DNA from: Photobacterium alginatilyticum
Lineage (GTDB): Bacteria > Pseudomonadota > Gammaproteobacteria > Enterobacterales > Vibrionaceae
Direction of reading: 5' to 3'
Assembly: GCF_009910675.1 (NCBI RefSeq)
Contig: NZ_RSEJ01000034.1
Location: 1-58,039, forward strand
Length of the DNA stretch: 58,039 nt
Shown: piece by piece, positions 8,601 to 17,230 of the stretch
Position numbering within the stretch: position 1 is the stretch's first letter
How the letters are laid out: each line of letters opens with the position of its first letter
Translations under genes and position numbers: made by a program
Notes under the pieces: model-generated
What the model was told of the DNA's origin: nothing
Seen by the model: the letters and a program-made list of their open reading frames with translations, nothing else
The model's database searches: none

Positions 8601-9173
8601 ATGAAAGCCGTCAACCGACTGTTCGCTATGTTGGGTTCACTTGCCCTGCTCTGCATTGCCTCCGGTTCCGTCGCCGAGGAAAATATTGATACCCAGGCCA
8701 CCTTGAGCCATTTTCAGTCAGCCAGCCAAACCCAACCGTTTTTTGATTCAGCCTATGGCTATGCGGTGTTTCCTTCGGTAGGCAAAGGCGGTTTTTGGAT
8801 CGGCGGGGCTTACGGTAGCGGCACCGTCTATAAAGCCGGAGCGGTTACTGGCTCGGCCAAACTCTATCAGGTTTCCTTTGGCTTGCAGTTCGGTGGCCAG
8901 TCGTACAGTGAAATCATTTTCTTCCAAGACAAACGGGCTTACGAACGCTTTACCAGCGGCAATTTTGAACTCGACGCCCAGGCATCTGCCGTCGCGCTGA
9001 CCGAGGGGGCGCAGGCCAAGGCCGGAACCGCCGGCCTCAGTGCCAGCTCGGGCCAGCAGTTTATCGATGCCAGCTATACCAACGGCATCGCTATCTTTAC
9101 CTATGCCAAGGGCGGCATGATGATCGAAGCATCACTTGCCGGACAAACGTTCAGCTTTGAACCGCGAAACTAA
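8601..9173 (+). CDS. SYLF-domain (YSC84-like) lipid-binding protein, secreted
   Basis: A predicted signal peptide (about residues 1-25, hydrophobic core MLGSLALLCIASG, cleavage near SVA-EE) is followed by a SYLF/DUF500 domain that fills the rest of the 190-aa protein. Family features are the aromatic FFDSAYGYAVFPSVGKGGF stretch, GGAYGSGTVY and GLQFGGQSYSEIIFF. SYLF domains bind phospholipids in eukaryotic YSC84; the role of bacterial secreted versions is largely unknown, and they are often annotated as lipid-binding. It has its own terminator-bounded unit between lnt and a secreted protease, which are not adjacent in E. coli. Confidence 0.85.
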   Translation: MKAVNRLFAMLGSLALLCIASGSVAEENIDTQATLSHFQSASQTQPFFDSAYGYAVFPSVGKGGFWIGGAYGSGTVYKAGAVTGSAKLYQVSFGLQFGGQSYSEIIFFQDKRAYERFTSGNFELDAQASAVALTEGAQAKAGTAGLSASSGQQFIDASYTNGIAIFTYAKGGMMIEASLAGQTFSFEPRN

Positions 9174-9548
9174 CCAGACAACATCGGTGGGGCATGAACA
9201 ACATGTCTCACCGACACCTCTCCTCCAGCCAACTGCCTTCACAATTCTCCCTCACATGGCCACTGCCGCATAGCCACAGTTACATAGCCGCCCGTCCCCA
9301 GCGTGCAACACAGCATTTCACCCAGAGTCTGAACCTCAATACCAGAATCATTCACCAGCCAACTAACATCGACCGATATATTTTTCCAGCAAATATCACA
9401 CCTGCAAACAAGACGGCTGCAATGGACATTTATTTCATTGATATGCATCTAGAGTCTTATTATTTCTTCTGATAATACCCCGAAAACATGAACACTAGAG
9501 AGCGAGCAACAAACTTACCCAATAAGAATAACGGAACAAGGAAGAATC
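9174..9548 (+). other. 375-bp gap between the SYLF gene and the protease; strong hairpin
   Basis: At 9184-9214 a 13-bp stem (two G-U pairs) TCGGTGGGGCATG/CATGTCTCACCGA with loop AACAA follows the SYLF stop by 10 bases. It may end that transcript, although no T tract follows. The remaining A/T-richer sequence before the protease presumably holds its promoter. A 92-codon open frame at 9194-9472 overlaps the hairpin and has no recognisable protein features. Confidence 0.45.
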
Positions 9549-11111
9549 ATGAGAACATTACTCTCTGCGCTGGCGGTGATGATCGCCAGCAGCCCGGCTT
9601 TCGCGCAAAGCAATGAGCCTGTCACCGATCAAATCATCGTCAAATACCGTAGCAGCAGTGCCGCGATGCTTTCCGAGACCACACCGCAACACAGCATTAA
9701 CCAGCTGCAGCAGGCATTCGGAGCTGATATTCAGTATGTAAGAGCCAGCGCCAATGACACCCATATACTGAAAGTCACCGAGCAGCAAAAGCTCGGGGCG
9801 GTTATCGAGCAGCTCAAGCAAGATCCCAATATTGAATATGCCGAGCCCGACCGGATCATGTGGCCGACAGCTATCCCGAATGATCCCGAATACACCAGGC
9901 AGTGGCACTACTCGTCATCCGTCAGCGGGCTCAACCTGCCCAAGGCCTGGGATCTCACTACCGGCGGAGCCGACGTGGTGGTGGCCGTTATCGATACCGG
10001 TATACTGCCCGACCATCCGGATTTGATGAACAATCTCCTGCCCGGCTACGACTTTATCAAAGATGCCGAAAAGGCCCGTGACGGCAACGGCCGGGATAGC
10101 GATGCGACCGACGAAGGTGACTGGCTGGTTGCCGGTCAGTGCGGTCCCAACTATCCGCCGCGAGACCGAACGTCTTCCTGGCATGGTACCCATGTCGCCG
10201 GTACCGTAGCGGCCGAAGGCAATAACGGCCAGGGTGTCACCGGGGTCGCCTGGTCAGCCAGTGTCCTGCCGGTTCGTGTGCTCGGAGCCTGCGGCGGCTA
10301 TACCTCCGATATTACCGACGGCATGCGCTGGGCCGCAGGCCTGCCTGTCGCTGGTGTTCCGGCCAACCCCTACCCTGCCAAAGTACTGAATCTCAGCCTG
10401 GGTGGCAAAGGCGCGTGCGGACATACCTACCAGCAGGCCATCAATGATGTCAGGGCCAAAGGGGCGTCAGTGGTTGTTGCGGCGGGTAATAGCAACCAGG
10501 ATGTCAGCGGGTTCACTCCCGGCAGTTGTCAGGGCGTCATCTCTGTCGCGTCCAACAACAAGGAAGGCAGCCGTGCCTTTTATTCCAACTTCGGCAGATT
10601 GATAGACGTGGCAGCACCGGGCGGCGGGCGTTCGGGCGGGATCCTGTCGACCTACAACACAGGCCAGCGGCAAGCCGCACAGCACAGCTATGACTATTCG
10701 ATGGGAACCAGTATGGCAGCACCACATGTAGCCGGTATCGCCGCGCTGATGTATTCGCTCGATGCCAGCCTGACACCGGATCAAGTCGAGCAGTACATTA
10801 CCGAGACCTCAAGAGCCTTCCCGGCCGGCAGCAGCTGTAATACCGCCAACTGCGGTACAGGTATTGCCGACACCTTTGCCGCCCTGCAGCGGGTGAAAGG
10901 GATCGAGCCAACCCCCAAGCCCAATCCTGGACCGGGTACCGTCGATTGCAGCAATATCCCGCAGTGGGCAGCCAGCCACATCTACCTGGCCGGCGAGCAA
11001 GCCCAGCAAAACGGCATTGCCTACCAGGCCAACTGGTGGACCCAGAGCCAGTCACCAGCCGATTTCAGCGCAGCCTGGAGCGTGTGGAACAAGCTAGGTC
11101 AGTGTAAATAG
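9549..11111 (+). CDS. Secreted subtilisin-like (S8) serine protease with C-terminal chitin-binding-like domain
   Basis: Signal peptide at residues 1-20 (LSALAVMIASSPAFA), inhibitor_I9-type propeptide (about 25-95, starting DQIIVKYRS), then a peptidase S8 domain with the triad Asp near 149 (AVIDTGILPDHPDL), His near 214 (SWHGTHVAGT) and Ser near 388 (GTSMAAPHVAG), and the oxyanion Asn in VVAAGNSN. A Pro-rich linker (about 455-468) leads to a C-terminal segment with WAASHIYLAGEQ and QANWWTQ, the tryptophan-rich pattern of CBM5/12 chitin-binding modules. Several Cys pairs suggest extracellular disulfides. It is an exoenzyme probably targeted to chitinous material. GC content resembles its neighbours; a terminator follows immediately. 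Confidence 0.92.
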   Translation: MRTLLSALAVMIASSPAFAQSNEPVTDQIIVKYRSSSAAMLSETTPQHSINQLQQAFGADIQYVRASANDTHILKVTEQQKLGAVIEQLKQDPNIEYAEPDRIMWPTAIPNDPEYTRQWHYSSSVSGLNLPKAWDLTTGGADVVVAVIDTGILPDHPDLMNNLLPGYDFIKDAEKARDGNGRDSDATDEGDWLVAGQCGPNYPPRDRTSSWHGTHVAGTVAAEGNNGQGVTGVAWSASVLPVRVLGACGGYTSDITDGMRWAAGLPVAGVPANPYPAKVLNLSLGGKGACGHTYQQAINDVRAKGASVVVAAGNSNQDVSGFTPGSCQGVISVASNNKEGSRAFYSNFGRLIDVAAPGGGRSGGILSTYNTGQRQAAQHSYDYSMGTSMAAPHVAGIAALMYSLDASLTPDQVEQYITETSRAFPAGSSCNTANCGTGIADTFAALQRVKGIEPTPKPNPGPGTVDCSNIPQWAASHIYLAGEQAQQNGIAYQANWWTQSQSPADFSAAWSVWNKLGQCK

Positions 11112-11118
11112 GGGTTAT

Positions 11119-11144
11119 CGCGGGCTGTAAAGCCCGCGTTTTTA
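11119..11144 (+). terminator. Terminator of the protease gene
   Basis: An 8-bp GC-rich stem CGCGGGCT/AGCCCGCG with loop GTAA is followed by TTTTTA, only 7 bases after the stop codon. Confidence 0.9.
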
Positions 11145-11156
11145 CGGTTTAAAGGG

Positions 11157-11639
11157 TTAAGGGGACAACGGCCGACGGGTAAACTGGGTGTGGCCGCACT
11201 TCAAACAAGGTTCAATTTTCTTCACGTGTGTGATCAGCTCATGGTGCCCACACTTTTCACAGACCAGGTTGCCCAACCCGATGATTTCTCCGGCCTGATA
11301 GACACCCTGGTGGTGAAGGTCGTCCATCACCTCGTGCCATTCGATTTGGGTTTTGTCGGTAATTTCAGCCAATCCTTCCCAGATAGTTTCCGACACCACC
11401 CGGTAGAACGGGCTTTCCGAGAAAGGCTCGGGGCTTTCTTCGACATTTTTGCCGAATTCCTTGAGATCCCGTTTCAGGTAGGCTGAAATCAGGGCCCATT
11501 CATCCTTGGTCATGTCACTGGCTGCCTGGCGGTATTTCGCGGTGGTTTCAGCCCAGTGCTTAAGTTCTTCGGGGCTATGTTTCAGGGTTTCTGTTACCTG
11601 TTCGAGCAGCGCTTCATAATCCTTTTTTTGCTTAGGCAT
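11157..11639 (-). CDS. ybeL: Zinc-ribbon protein YbeL (DUF1451)
   Basis: A 160-aa cytosolic protein of the DUF1451 family. The N-terminal two thirds are helical and charged; the C-terminus carries a zinc ribbon formed by CEKCGHHE and CLKCGHTQ. The start is well supported by GGGAGGTGA just upstream. It is divergent from leuS, as in E. coli, where ybeL is a neighbour of leuS. The function is unknown; an RNA- or ribosome-related role could be guessed from the ribbon but nothing shows it. Confidence 0.9.
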   Translation of the reverse strand: MPKQKKDYEALLEQVTETLKHSPEELKHWAETTAKYRQAASDMTKDEWALISAYLKRDLKEFGKNVEESPEPFSESPFYRVVSETIWEGLAEITDKTQIEWHEVMDDLHHQGVYQAGEIIGLGNLVCEKCGHHELITHVKKIEPCLKCGHTQFTRRPLSP

Positions 11640-11825
11640 AAATCACCTCCCATCTCAGTGCGCTCGTTGCTCTATTAGAGCCAAAATCTCCAACTATCGA
11701 GACCAGAACTAACAATTACTCTCCGAATTGGCCTCAGCTATTGTTGACACCTCTACCTTTAGTTATTCTATGTCGATTATATTGAATGTGTTTGTACTCA
11801 ACTCACAAAATCCTGGATGTCATCG

Positions 11826-14402
11826 ATGCAAGAACAATATCGCCCACAGGACATTGAACAGAAAGTTCAAGAACACTGGGACAACAACAAGACCTTTGTT
11901 GTAAGTGAAGACCCAAATAAAGAAAAATTCTACTGTCTCTCCATGTTCCCGTACCCAAGCGGTCGACTGCACATGGGTCACGTTCGTAACTACACCATCG
12001 GTGATGTTGTTTCTCGTTACCAGCGTCTGCAAGGCAAAAACGTGATGCAACCAATTGGTTGGGACGCATTTGGCCTGCCGGCAGAAAACGCCGCTGTTAA
12101 AAACAACACCGCGCCAGCACCATGGACTTATGAAAACATTGAGTACATGAAAAACCAGCTGAAATCACTGGGCCTGGGCTACGACTGGAGCCGTGAATTC
12201 GCGACCTGTACTCCAGAGTACTACCGCTGGGAACAAGAGTTTTTCGCTAAGCTGTACAACAAGGGCTTGGTTTACAAGAAAACCTCGTCTGTAAACTGGT
12301 GTCCGAACGACCAGACGGTACTGGCTAACGAGCAGGTAGAAGACGGCTGCTGCTGGCGTTGTGATACCCCGGTAGAGCAAAAAGAGATCCCGCAGTGGTT
12401 CATCAAAATCACTGAATACGCCCAAGAGCTACTTGACGATCTGGACAACCTTGACGGTTGGCCTGACATGGTGAAAACCATGCAGCGAAACTGGATTGGC
12501 CGCTCTGAAGGTGTCGAGCTGTCTTTCGAGGTAGAAGGCCAGAACACACCGCTGGAAGTGTACACCACACGTCCTGATACCCTGATGGGTGTAACATACG
12601 TGGGTATCGCAGCCGGTCACCCACTGGCTGAGCTAGCCGCGAAATCAAACCCTGAACTTGCGGCATTCAACGAAGAATGCAAAAACACCAAAGTTGCCGA
12701 AGCAGAGCTGGCAACGATGGAGAAAAAAGGCATGGCAACAGGCCTTTACGCAATTCACCCGCTAAACGGCCGCCGTGTTCCTGTATTCGTCGCAAACTTC
12801 GTACTGATGGATTACGGCACAGGTGCGGTAATGGCAGTACCTGCGCACGATCAGCGTGACTTTGAATTCGCGACCAAGTACGGCCTGGATATCGTTCCTG
12901 TTATCAAACCAGAAGACGGTAGCGAACTAGACGTGTCAGAAGCGGCATACACCGAGAAAGGTGTCCTGTTTGATTCTGGCGAATTTGACGGCCTTAACTT
13001 CCAGGCTGCGTTCGATGCGATTGCTGCGAAGCTTGAAGCCGAAGGCAAAGGTAAGAAGACCGTTAACTTCCGTCTGCGTGACTGGGGTGTATCTCGCCAG
13101 CGTTACTGGGGCGCGCCTATCCCGATGGTCACCACTGAAGACGGTGAAGTACACCCGGTACCCGCTGACCAGCTACCGGTGATCCTACCGGAAGACGTGG
13201 TAATGGACGGCGTAACCAGCCCAATCAAAGCTGATAAAGAGTGGGCAAAGACCACCTTTAACGGTGAGCCGGCACTGCGCGAAACCGATACCTTTGATAC
13301 CTTCATGGAGTCGTCTTGGTACTACGCACGTTACTGCTCGCCACAGGCTGACGATATTCTTGATCCGGAAAAAGCCAACTACTGGCTGCCGGTAGACCAG
13401 TACATTGGTGGTATCGAGCACGCTTGTATGCACCTGCTGTACTCGCGCTTCTTCCACAAACTGCTACGTGATGCCGGTTACGTAAAATCTGACGAGCCGT
13501 TCAAGCAGCTTCTATGTCAGGGTATGGTACTGGCTGATGCCTTCTACTACACCAGCGACAAAGGTGCCAAAGTATGGGTATCACCAAACGATGTCACTAT
13601 TGAGCGTGACGAGAAGGGCCGTATCGTCAAGGCAACAGACAACGAGGGCAACGATGTCGTTCATACCGGCATGACCAAGATGTCCAAGTCGAAGAACAAT
13701 GGTATCGATCCGCAGGAAATGATCAACAAGTACGGTGCCGATACCGTGCGTCTGTTCATGATGTTTGCTTCACCGGCGGACATGACCCTTGAGTGGCAGG
13801 AATCTGGTGTTGAAGGGGCGAACCGCTTCCTGAAACGTGTCTGGAAACTGGTTAACGAGCACGCCGCGAAAGGTGCCGCTGACGCCGTCGATGTTGCTGC
13901 CCTGTCTTCGGACCAGAAAGCACTTCGTCGCGATGTTCACAAGACCATTGCCAAAGTCGGCGATGATATTGGCCGTCGCCAGACGTTCAATACCGCGATT
14001 GCAGCCATCATGGAGCTGATGAACAAGCTGGCGAAAGCCTCTCAGGAATCGGCACAAGACCGTGCGCTGCTGGATGAAGCCCTAAAAGCTATCGTCCGCA
14101 TGCTATACCCAATGACTCCGCACATCTGTTTCGAAATGTGGGAGCTGCTAGGTGAAAGCAACGTCGACCAGGCTGTATGGCCGGAAGCAGATGCCAAGGC
14201 ATTGGTTGAAGACGAAAAGCTGATCATCGTTCAGGTTAACGGCAAACTACGCGCCAAGCTGACCGTAGCGGCTGACTCAACCAAAGAGCAGGTTGAAGAA
14301 CTTGCCCTTAACGATGAGAACGTCACTAAGTTCACTGACGACAAGACCATTCGTAAAGTGATCTACGTACCTGGTAAATTGCTGAATATTGTTGCGAACT
14401 AA
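11826..14402 (+). CDS. leuS: Leucyl-tRNA synthetase
   Basis: Class Ia aminoacyl-tRNA synthetase charging tRNA-Leu, three of whose partner genes or relatives open this window. HIGH signature HMGH is at about residues 49-52 (PYPSGRLHMGHVRNY), a CP1 editing domain lies in the middle, and KMSKS occurs as MTKMSKSKNN near residue 617. At 858 aa it matches the family. ATG 11826 (MQEQYRP) is chosen because homologues start here and GGA lies 8 nt upstream; the frame is open from ATG 11817, three residues earlier. Followed by lptE and holA as in E. coli. Confidence 0.97.
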   Translation: MQEQYRPQDIEQKVQEHWDNNKTFVVSEDPNKEKFYCLSMFPYPSGRLHMGHVRNYTIGDVVSRYQRLQGKNVMQPIGWDAFGLPAENAAVKNNTAPAPWTYENIEYMKNQLKSLGLGYDWSREFATCTPEYYRWEQEFFAKLYNKGLVYKKTSSVNWCPNDQTVLANEQVEDGCCWRCDTPVEQKEIPQWFIKITEYAQELLDDLDNLDGWPDMVKTMQRNWIGRSEGVELSFEVEGQNTPLEVYTTRPDTLMGVTYVGIAAGHPLAELAAKSNPELAAFNEECKNTKVAEAELATMEKKGMATGLYAIHPLNGRRVPVFVANFVLMDYGTGAVMAVPAHDQRDFEFATKYGLDIVPVIKPEDGSELDVSEAAYTEKGVLFDSGEFDGLNFQAAFDAIAAKLEAEGKGKKTVNFRLRDWGVSRQRYWGAPIPMVTTEDGEVHPVPADQLPVILPEDVVMDGVTSPIKADKEWAKTTFNGEPALRETDTFDTFMESSWYYARYCSPQADDILDPEKANYWLPVDQYIGGIEHACMHLLYSRFFHKLLRDAGYVKSDEPFKQLLCQGMVLADAFYYTSDKGAKVWVSPNDVTIERDEKGRIVKATDNEGNDVVHTGMTKMSKSKNNGIDPQEMINKYGADTVRLFMMFASPADMTLEWQESGVEGANRFLKRVWKLVNEHAAKGAADAVDVAALSSDQKALRRDVHKTIAKVGDDIGRRQTFNTAIAAIMELMNKLAKASQESAQDRALLDEALKAIVRMLYPMTPHICFEMWELLGESNVDQAVWPEADAKALVEDEKLIIVQVNGKLRAKLTVAADSTKEQVEELALNDENVTKFTDDKTIRKVIYVPGKLLNIVAN

Positions 14403-14441
14403 AAAGGTCGCGAACTAAAGCAATTTATTAGTGCCTAATCA

Positions 14442-14466
14442 GTGGCTCCCGCAAACCGGGAGCCAC
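14442..14466 (+). other. Perfect 10-bp hairpin between leuS and lptE
   Basis: GTGGCTCCCG (14442-14451) and CGGGAGCCAC (14457-14466) pair perfectly around CAAAC. There is no T tract, so read-through into lptE-holA is likely, perhaps with attenuated transcription or RNA processing. Confidence 0.5.
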
Positions 14467-14556
14467 AAGTGGCACCCAACCGGTCCACCTACTCTCTTTG
14501 CCGGTTTACCAATGTTGACCGGTCAGTTTCCACCTATTATTCATGGAGCAGACTCG

Positions 14557-15219
14557 GTGAAAGCTTTCTTTTCTCTAAAAAGCACAATCCGAACCCTCTT
14601 TGTCGCAGTTATGGCTCTTGCCACTGCCTCTTGTGGTTTCCACCTTCGCGGTAACTACATGTTACCCGATGACATCGCCAAACTATCCCTGACCAGTTTC
14701 GACCAGTACGGCCAGCTAACCCGTCAGGTTGAATCCCAGTTCAAGCTGCATGGTATCGAATCCGTGCCGCCATCGAGCAAGGTCCCGAACCTGCACCTGA
14801 TCAGCGAATCGCTCGGCGAGCGTACCCTGTCACTGTACCAAAACAGCCGGGCGGCGGAGTACGAACTGACCTATGTGGTCAGCTATAACATCGTCGTTCC
14901 AGAAAAAGGCAGCCAGAGCTATACCACCCGGGTCAACCGCACCTTCCTCGACAACCCGTTAACGGCGCTGGCAAAATCGGTCGAGCGCGACATGATTGAA
15001 GACGAGATGCGCCAGCAGGCCTCTCGCCAGATCATGCGCCAGCTAGCCCGCCTGACAGCCGTATTCAACAAGCTGGAAGAAGAAGAGCTGGAAGCGATGC
15101 TTGAGGACAATGGCAATGGGTCCTACGACAGCACAATAACCACGGAAGCACTGGAAGACACCCAGGCTGGCAATGCCCTCTTTGCCGACGAGACAAGCCC
15201 GAGCAACACAGTACAATGA
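14557..15219 (+). CDS. lptE: LPS-assembly lipoprotein LptE
   Basis: Outer-membrane lipoprotein that plugs the LptD barrel and supports LPS insertion. The frame is open from 14431, but the real start is GTG 14557: GGAG at 14545-14548 stands 8 nt upstream and only this start places a signal peptide (FFSLKSTIRTLFVAVMALA) at the N-terminus. A lipobox ATASC is followed by GFHLRG, the family hallmark. The mature part (about 200 aa) fits the LptE fold, and the acidic C-terminal tail is longer than in E. coli. Its TGA overlaps the holA ATG (ATGA), so the two are coupled. Confidence 0.93.
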   Translation: MKAFFSLKSTIRTLFVAVMALATASCGFHLRGNYMLPDDIAKLSLTSFDQYGQLTRQVESQFKLHGIESVPPSSKVPNLHLISESLGERTLSLYQNSRAAEYELTYVVSYNIVVPEKGSQSYTTRVNRTFLDNPLTALAKSVERDMIEDEMRQQASRQIMRQLARLTAVFNKLEEEELEAMLEDNGNGSYDSTITTEALEDTQAGNALFADETSPSNTVQ

Positions 15220-16247
15220 GAATATATCCGGAACAACTGACGCAGCAGCTGAACAAGGGGCTGCGTCAAGCCTACCTACTGTTCGGCAACGAACCCTTGC
15301 TGAAACAAGAGTGCAGCCAGCAAATCCGACAAGCCGCGCAGCAGGCCGGCTTTGACGAACGCCACACCTTTACCATTGATGCCCAGCTAGACTGGAACCA
15401 GGTACTCGACTGTACCCAGGCGATGAGCCTGTTTTCTGCTCGCCAAATCATCGAGCTGGAAGTACCGGAAAGCGGCCTCAATGCCAACCAGGCCAAGTCA
15501 CTGCAAGAAGTAACGGCGACCCTGCATAGCGATATTTTATTGCTGATGCATGGCCCGCGCCTGAACAAGAAGCAGGAAAATGCCAAGTGGTTCAAGGCCG
15601 TTGCCGAACAGGGACTGTATGTTCCATGTAATACCCCCGATGCCCGGCATCTGCCACGCTTTATCCAGGCCCGCTGCCAGCAACTGGGACTCAATCCGGA
15701 TCATGAATCCGTTCTCATGCTGGCACAATGGCATGAGGGAAACCTGCTGGCACTGGCACAAAGCCTGCAAAAACTGACCTTGCTCTATCCGGACGGCGCA
15801 CTGACTGTTCTCCGCCTGGAGGAAGCCCTGAGCCGCCATAACCATTACACCCCGTTCCAGCTTGTCGATGCCGTCCTGGCCGGACAGAGCAAGCGCAGCC
15901 AGCGGGTTCTGCGTCAGTTGGAAGGCGAAGGGATCGAAGCCGTCATTCTGCTACGTACCCTGCAGCGAGAACTGACCCAACTGTATAAAATGCAGGAACT
16001 GGGCAGCAAGGGCACCCCGCTGAACATTATTTTCGAGCAGTTCCGCATCTGGCAGAGCCGCCGGGAGGTGTATATCGGCGCGCTTCACCGGCTGCCGCTT
16101 AAAACACTGGTACAGCTGCTGCAGCAGCTTGCGGTCATCGAGGTTGAGGTCAAGACCAACTTTGACTATCAGCCATGGCCGGCACTCTCGGCCCTGTGTG
16201 CTGAAATGTGTGGCGTCAGAACGCATACCATGACCCAGTCGTTTTAG
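15216..16247 (+). CDS. holA: DNA polymerase III subunit delta
   Basis: Clamp-loader delta subunit that opens the beta sliding clamp. The family N-terminus with AYLLFGNEPLLKQE (residues 20-33) is clear, and the 343-aa length equals E. coli HolA. The Walker A motif is absent, as is normal for delta. The start overlaps the lptE stop by 4 bases. In E. coli holA is followed by nadD; here a 182-bp non-coding gap follows. Confidence 0.95.
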   Translation: MRIYPEQLTQQLNKGLRQAYLLFGNEPLLKQECSQQIRQAAQQAGFDERHTFTIDAQLDWNQVLDCTQAMSLFSARQIIELEVPESGLNANQAKSLQEVTATLHSDILLLMHGPRLNKKQENAKWFKAVAEQGLYVPCNTPDARHLPRFIQARCQQLGLNPDHESVLMLAQWHEGNLLALAQSLQKLTLLYPDGALTVLRLEEALSRHNHYTPFQLVDAVLAGQSKRSQRVLRQLEGEGIEAVILLRTLQRELTQLYKMQELGSKGTPLNIIFEQFRIWQSRREVYIGALHRLPLKTLVQLLQQLAVIEVEVKTNFDYQPWPALSALCAEMCGVRTHTMTQSF

Positions 16248-16280
16248 GAACAAGACCGGGCTGGCGGCTATCTTCCGGCA

Positions 16281-16300
16281 GCGGATAATTAATTATCCGC
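16281..16300. repeat. 20-bp perfect palindrome between holA and rsfS
   Basis: GCGGATAATT and AATTATCCGC form an unbroken 20-bp palindrome. As RNA it folds into an 8-bp stem with a TTAA loop, followed by TATTTA, so it may be a weak terminator of leuS-lptE-holA; as DNA it could also be an operator. Confidence 0.6.
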
Positions 16301-16346
16301 TATTTATGTAAAGTTACTGCCAACTTGTTTCGAACGGGGTTGTGCA

Positions 16347-16355
16347 TGGTATACT
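16347..16355 (+). promoter_or_regulatory. Candidate extended -10 promoter of rsfS
   Basis: TGG-TATACT is an extended -10 element about 75 nt before the rsfS start; a poor -35 (TTGTTT) lies 19 bases upstream. It would give the rsfS-rlmH-mrdAB-rlpA operon its own promoter. Confidence 0.45.
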
Positions 16356-16429
16356 GCGCCGCTAAATTGTGACTCAGATCGGTCTGAGGCCAACGAAATT
16401 ACAACAATCACTCAAATGAGGGGATTCCT

Positions 16430-16747
16430 TTGCAGGTTCAAGAACTACACGATTTTATTGTTGATAAAGTTGACGATATTAAAGCCCAGGACATTGTGAC
16501 ACTTGACGTACGCGGCAAGTCGAGCATCACGGAGTTCATGGTAGTGTGTACGGGTACATCTAATCGCCATGTAGCCTCGATTGCGGATCACGTCAACAAA
16601 GAGTCAAAGCTGATCGATTTTCCTCCGTTTGGCATCAGCGGTGAAGACGATGGCGAATGGGTCGTGGTCGACATGGGCAGTGTGATGCTGCACATTATGC
16701 AGGAAGACGCACGTAACCTGTATCAACTGGAGAAGCTTTGGGGCTAA
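16430..16747 (+). CDS. rsfS: Ribosomal silencing factor RsfS (YbeB)
   Basis: Small protein (105 aa) that binds ribosomal protein uL14 and blocks subunit joining under nutrient limitation. The whole protein is the Iojap/DUF143 domain: DIVTLDVRGKSSITEFMVV and ASIADHVNKE are typical. The start is TTG with GAGGGGA at 16418-16424; there is no in-frame ATG upstream. rlmH follows after 6 bases. Confidence 0.95.
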   Translation: MQVQELHDFIVDKVDDIKAQDIVTLDVRGKSSITEFMVVCTGTSNRHVASIADHVNKESKLIDFPPFGISGEDDGEWVVVDMGSVMLHIMQEDARNLYQLEKLWG

Positions 16748-16753
16748 CTGACA

Positions 16754-17224
16754 ATGAAGCTTCAATTGATTGCTGTGGGCAACAAGATGCCCAAATGGAT
16801 CGAGGAAGGCTATAAAGAATATAGCCGCCGCTTCCCGAAAGACATGCCGTTGGAACTGATCGAAATTCCGGCCGGCAAACGAGGCAAGAATGCCGATATC
16901 GCCCGTATTCTGCAAAAAGAAGGCGAGGCTATGCTGGCTGCGGTACCTAAGGGGAACCGCATTGTTACTCTGGATATTCCGGGCAAGCGCTGGGATACCG
17001 AACAGCTGGCAGGCCAGCTGGAAAGCTGGAAACTGGACGGTCGTGATGTCTCGATCCTGATCGGCGGGCCGGAAGGTCTGGCACCTGCGTGCAAAGCCGC
17101 GGCAGATCAAAGCTGGTCACTGTCGCCTCTGACGCTTCCCCACCCTCTGGTACGGGTGGTGATGGCTGAAAGCCTCTACCGCGCGTGGAGCATTACCGCT
17201 AACCACCCTTACCACAGAGAATAA
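16754..17224 (+). CDS. rlmH: 23S rRNA pseudouridine-1915 N3-methyltransferase RlmH
   Basis: SPOUT-class methyltransferase that modifies pseudouridine 1915 in helix 69 of 23S rRNA. The SAM-binding knot sequence LIGGPEGLAP and the C-terminal PLTLPHPLVRVVMAESLYRAW are family hallmarks; the 156-aa length is close to E. coli (155). It stands between rsfS and mrdA as in most gammaproteobacteria. Confidence 0.97.
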   Translation: MKLQLIAVGNKMPKWIEEGYKEYSRRFPKDMPLELIEIPAGKRGKNADIARILQKEGEAMLAAVPKGNRIVTLDIPGKRWDTEQLAGQLESWKLDGRDVSILIGGPEGLAPACKAAADQSWSLSPLTLPHPLVRVVMAESLYRAWSITANHPYHRE

Positions 17225-17230
17225 TTGCCA

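Noticed and set aside
9194..9472. 92-codon frame between the SYLF gene and the protease
   Set aside because: Starts inside a strong hairpin, has no ribosome-binding site and no recognisable domain.
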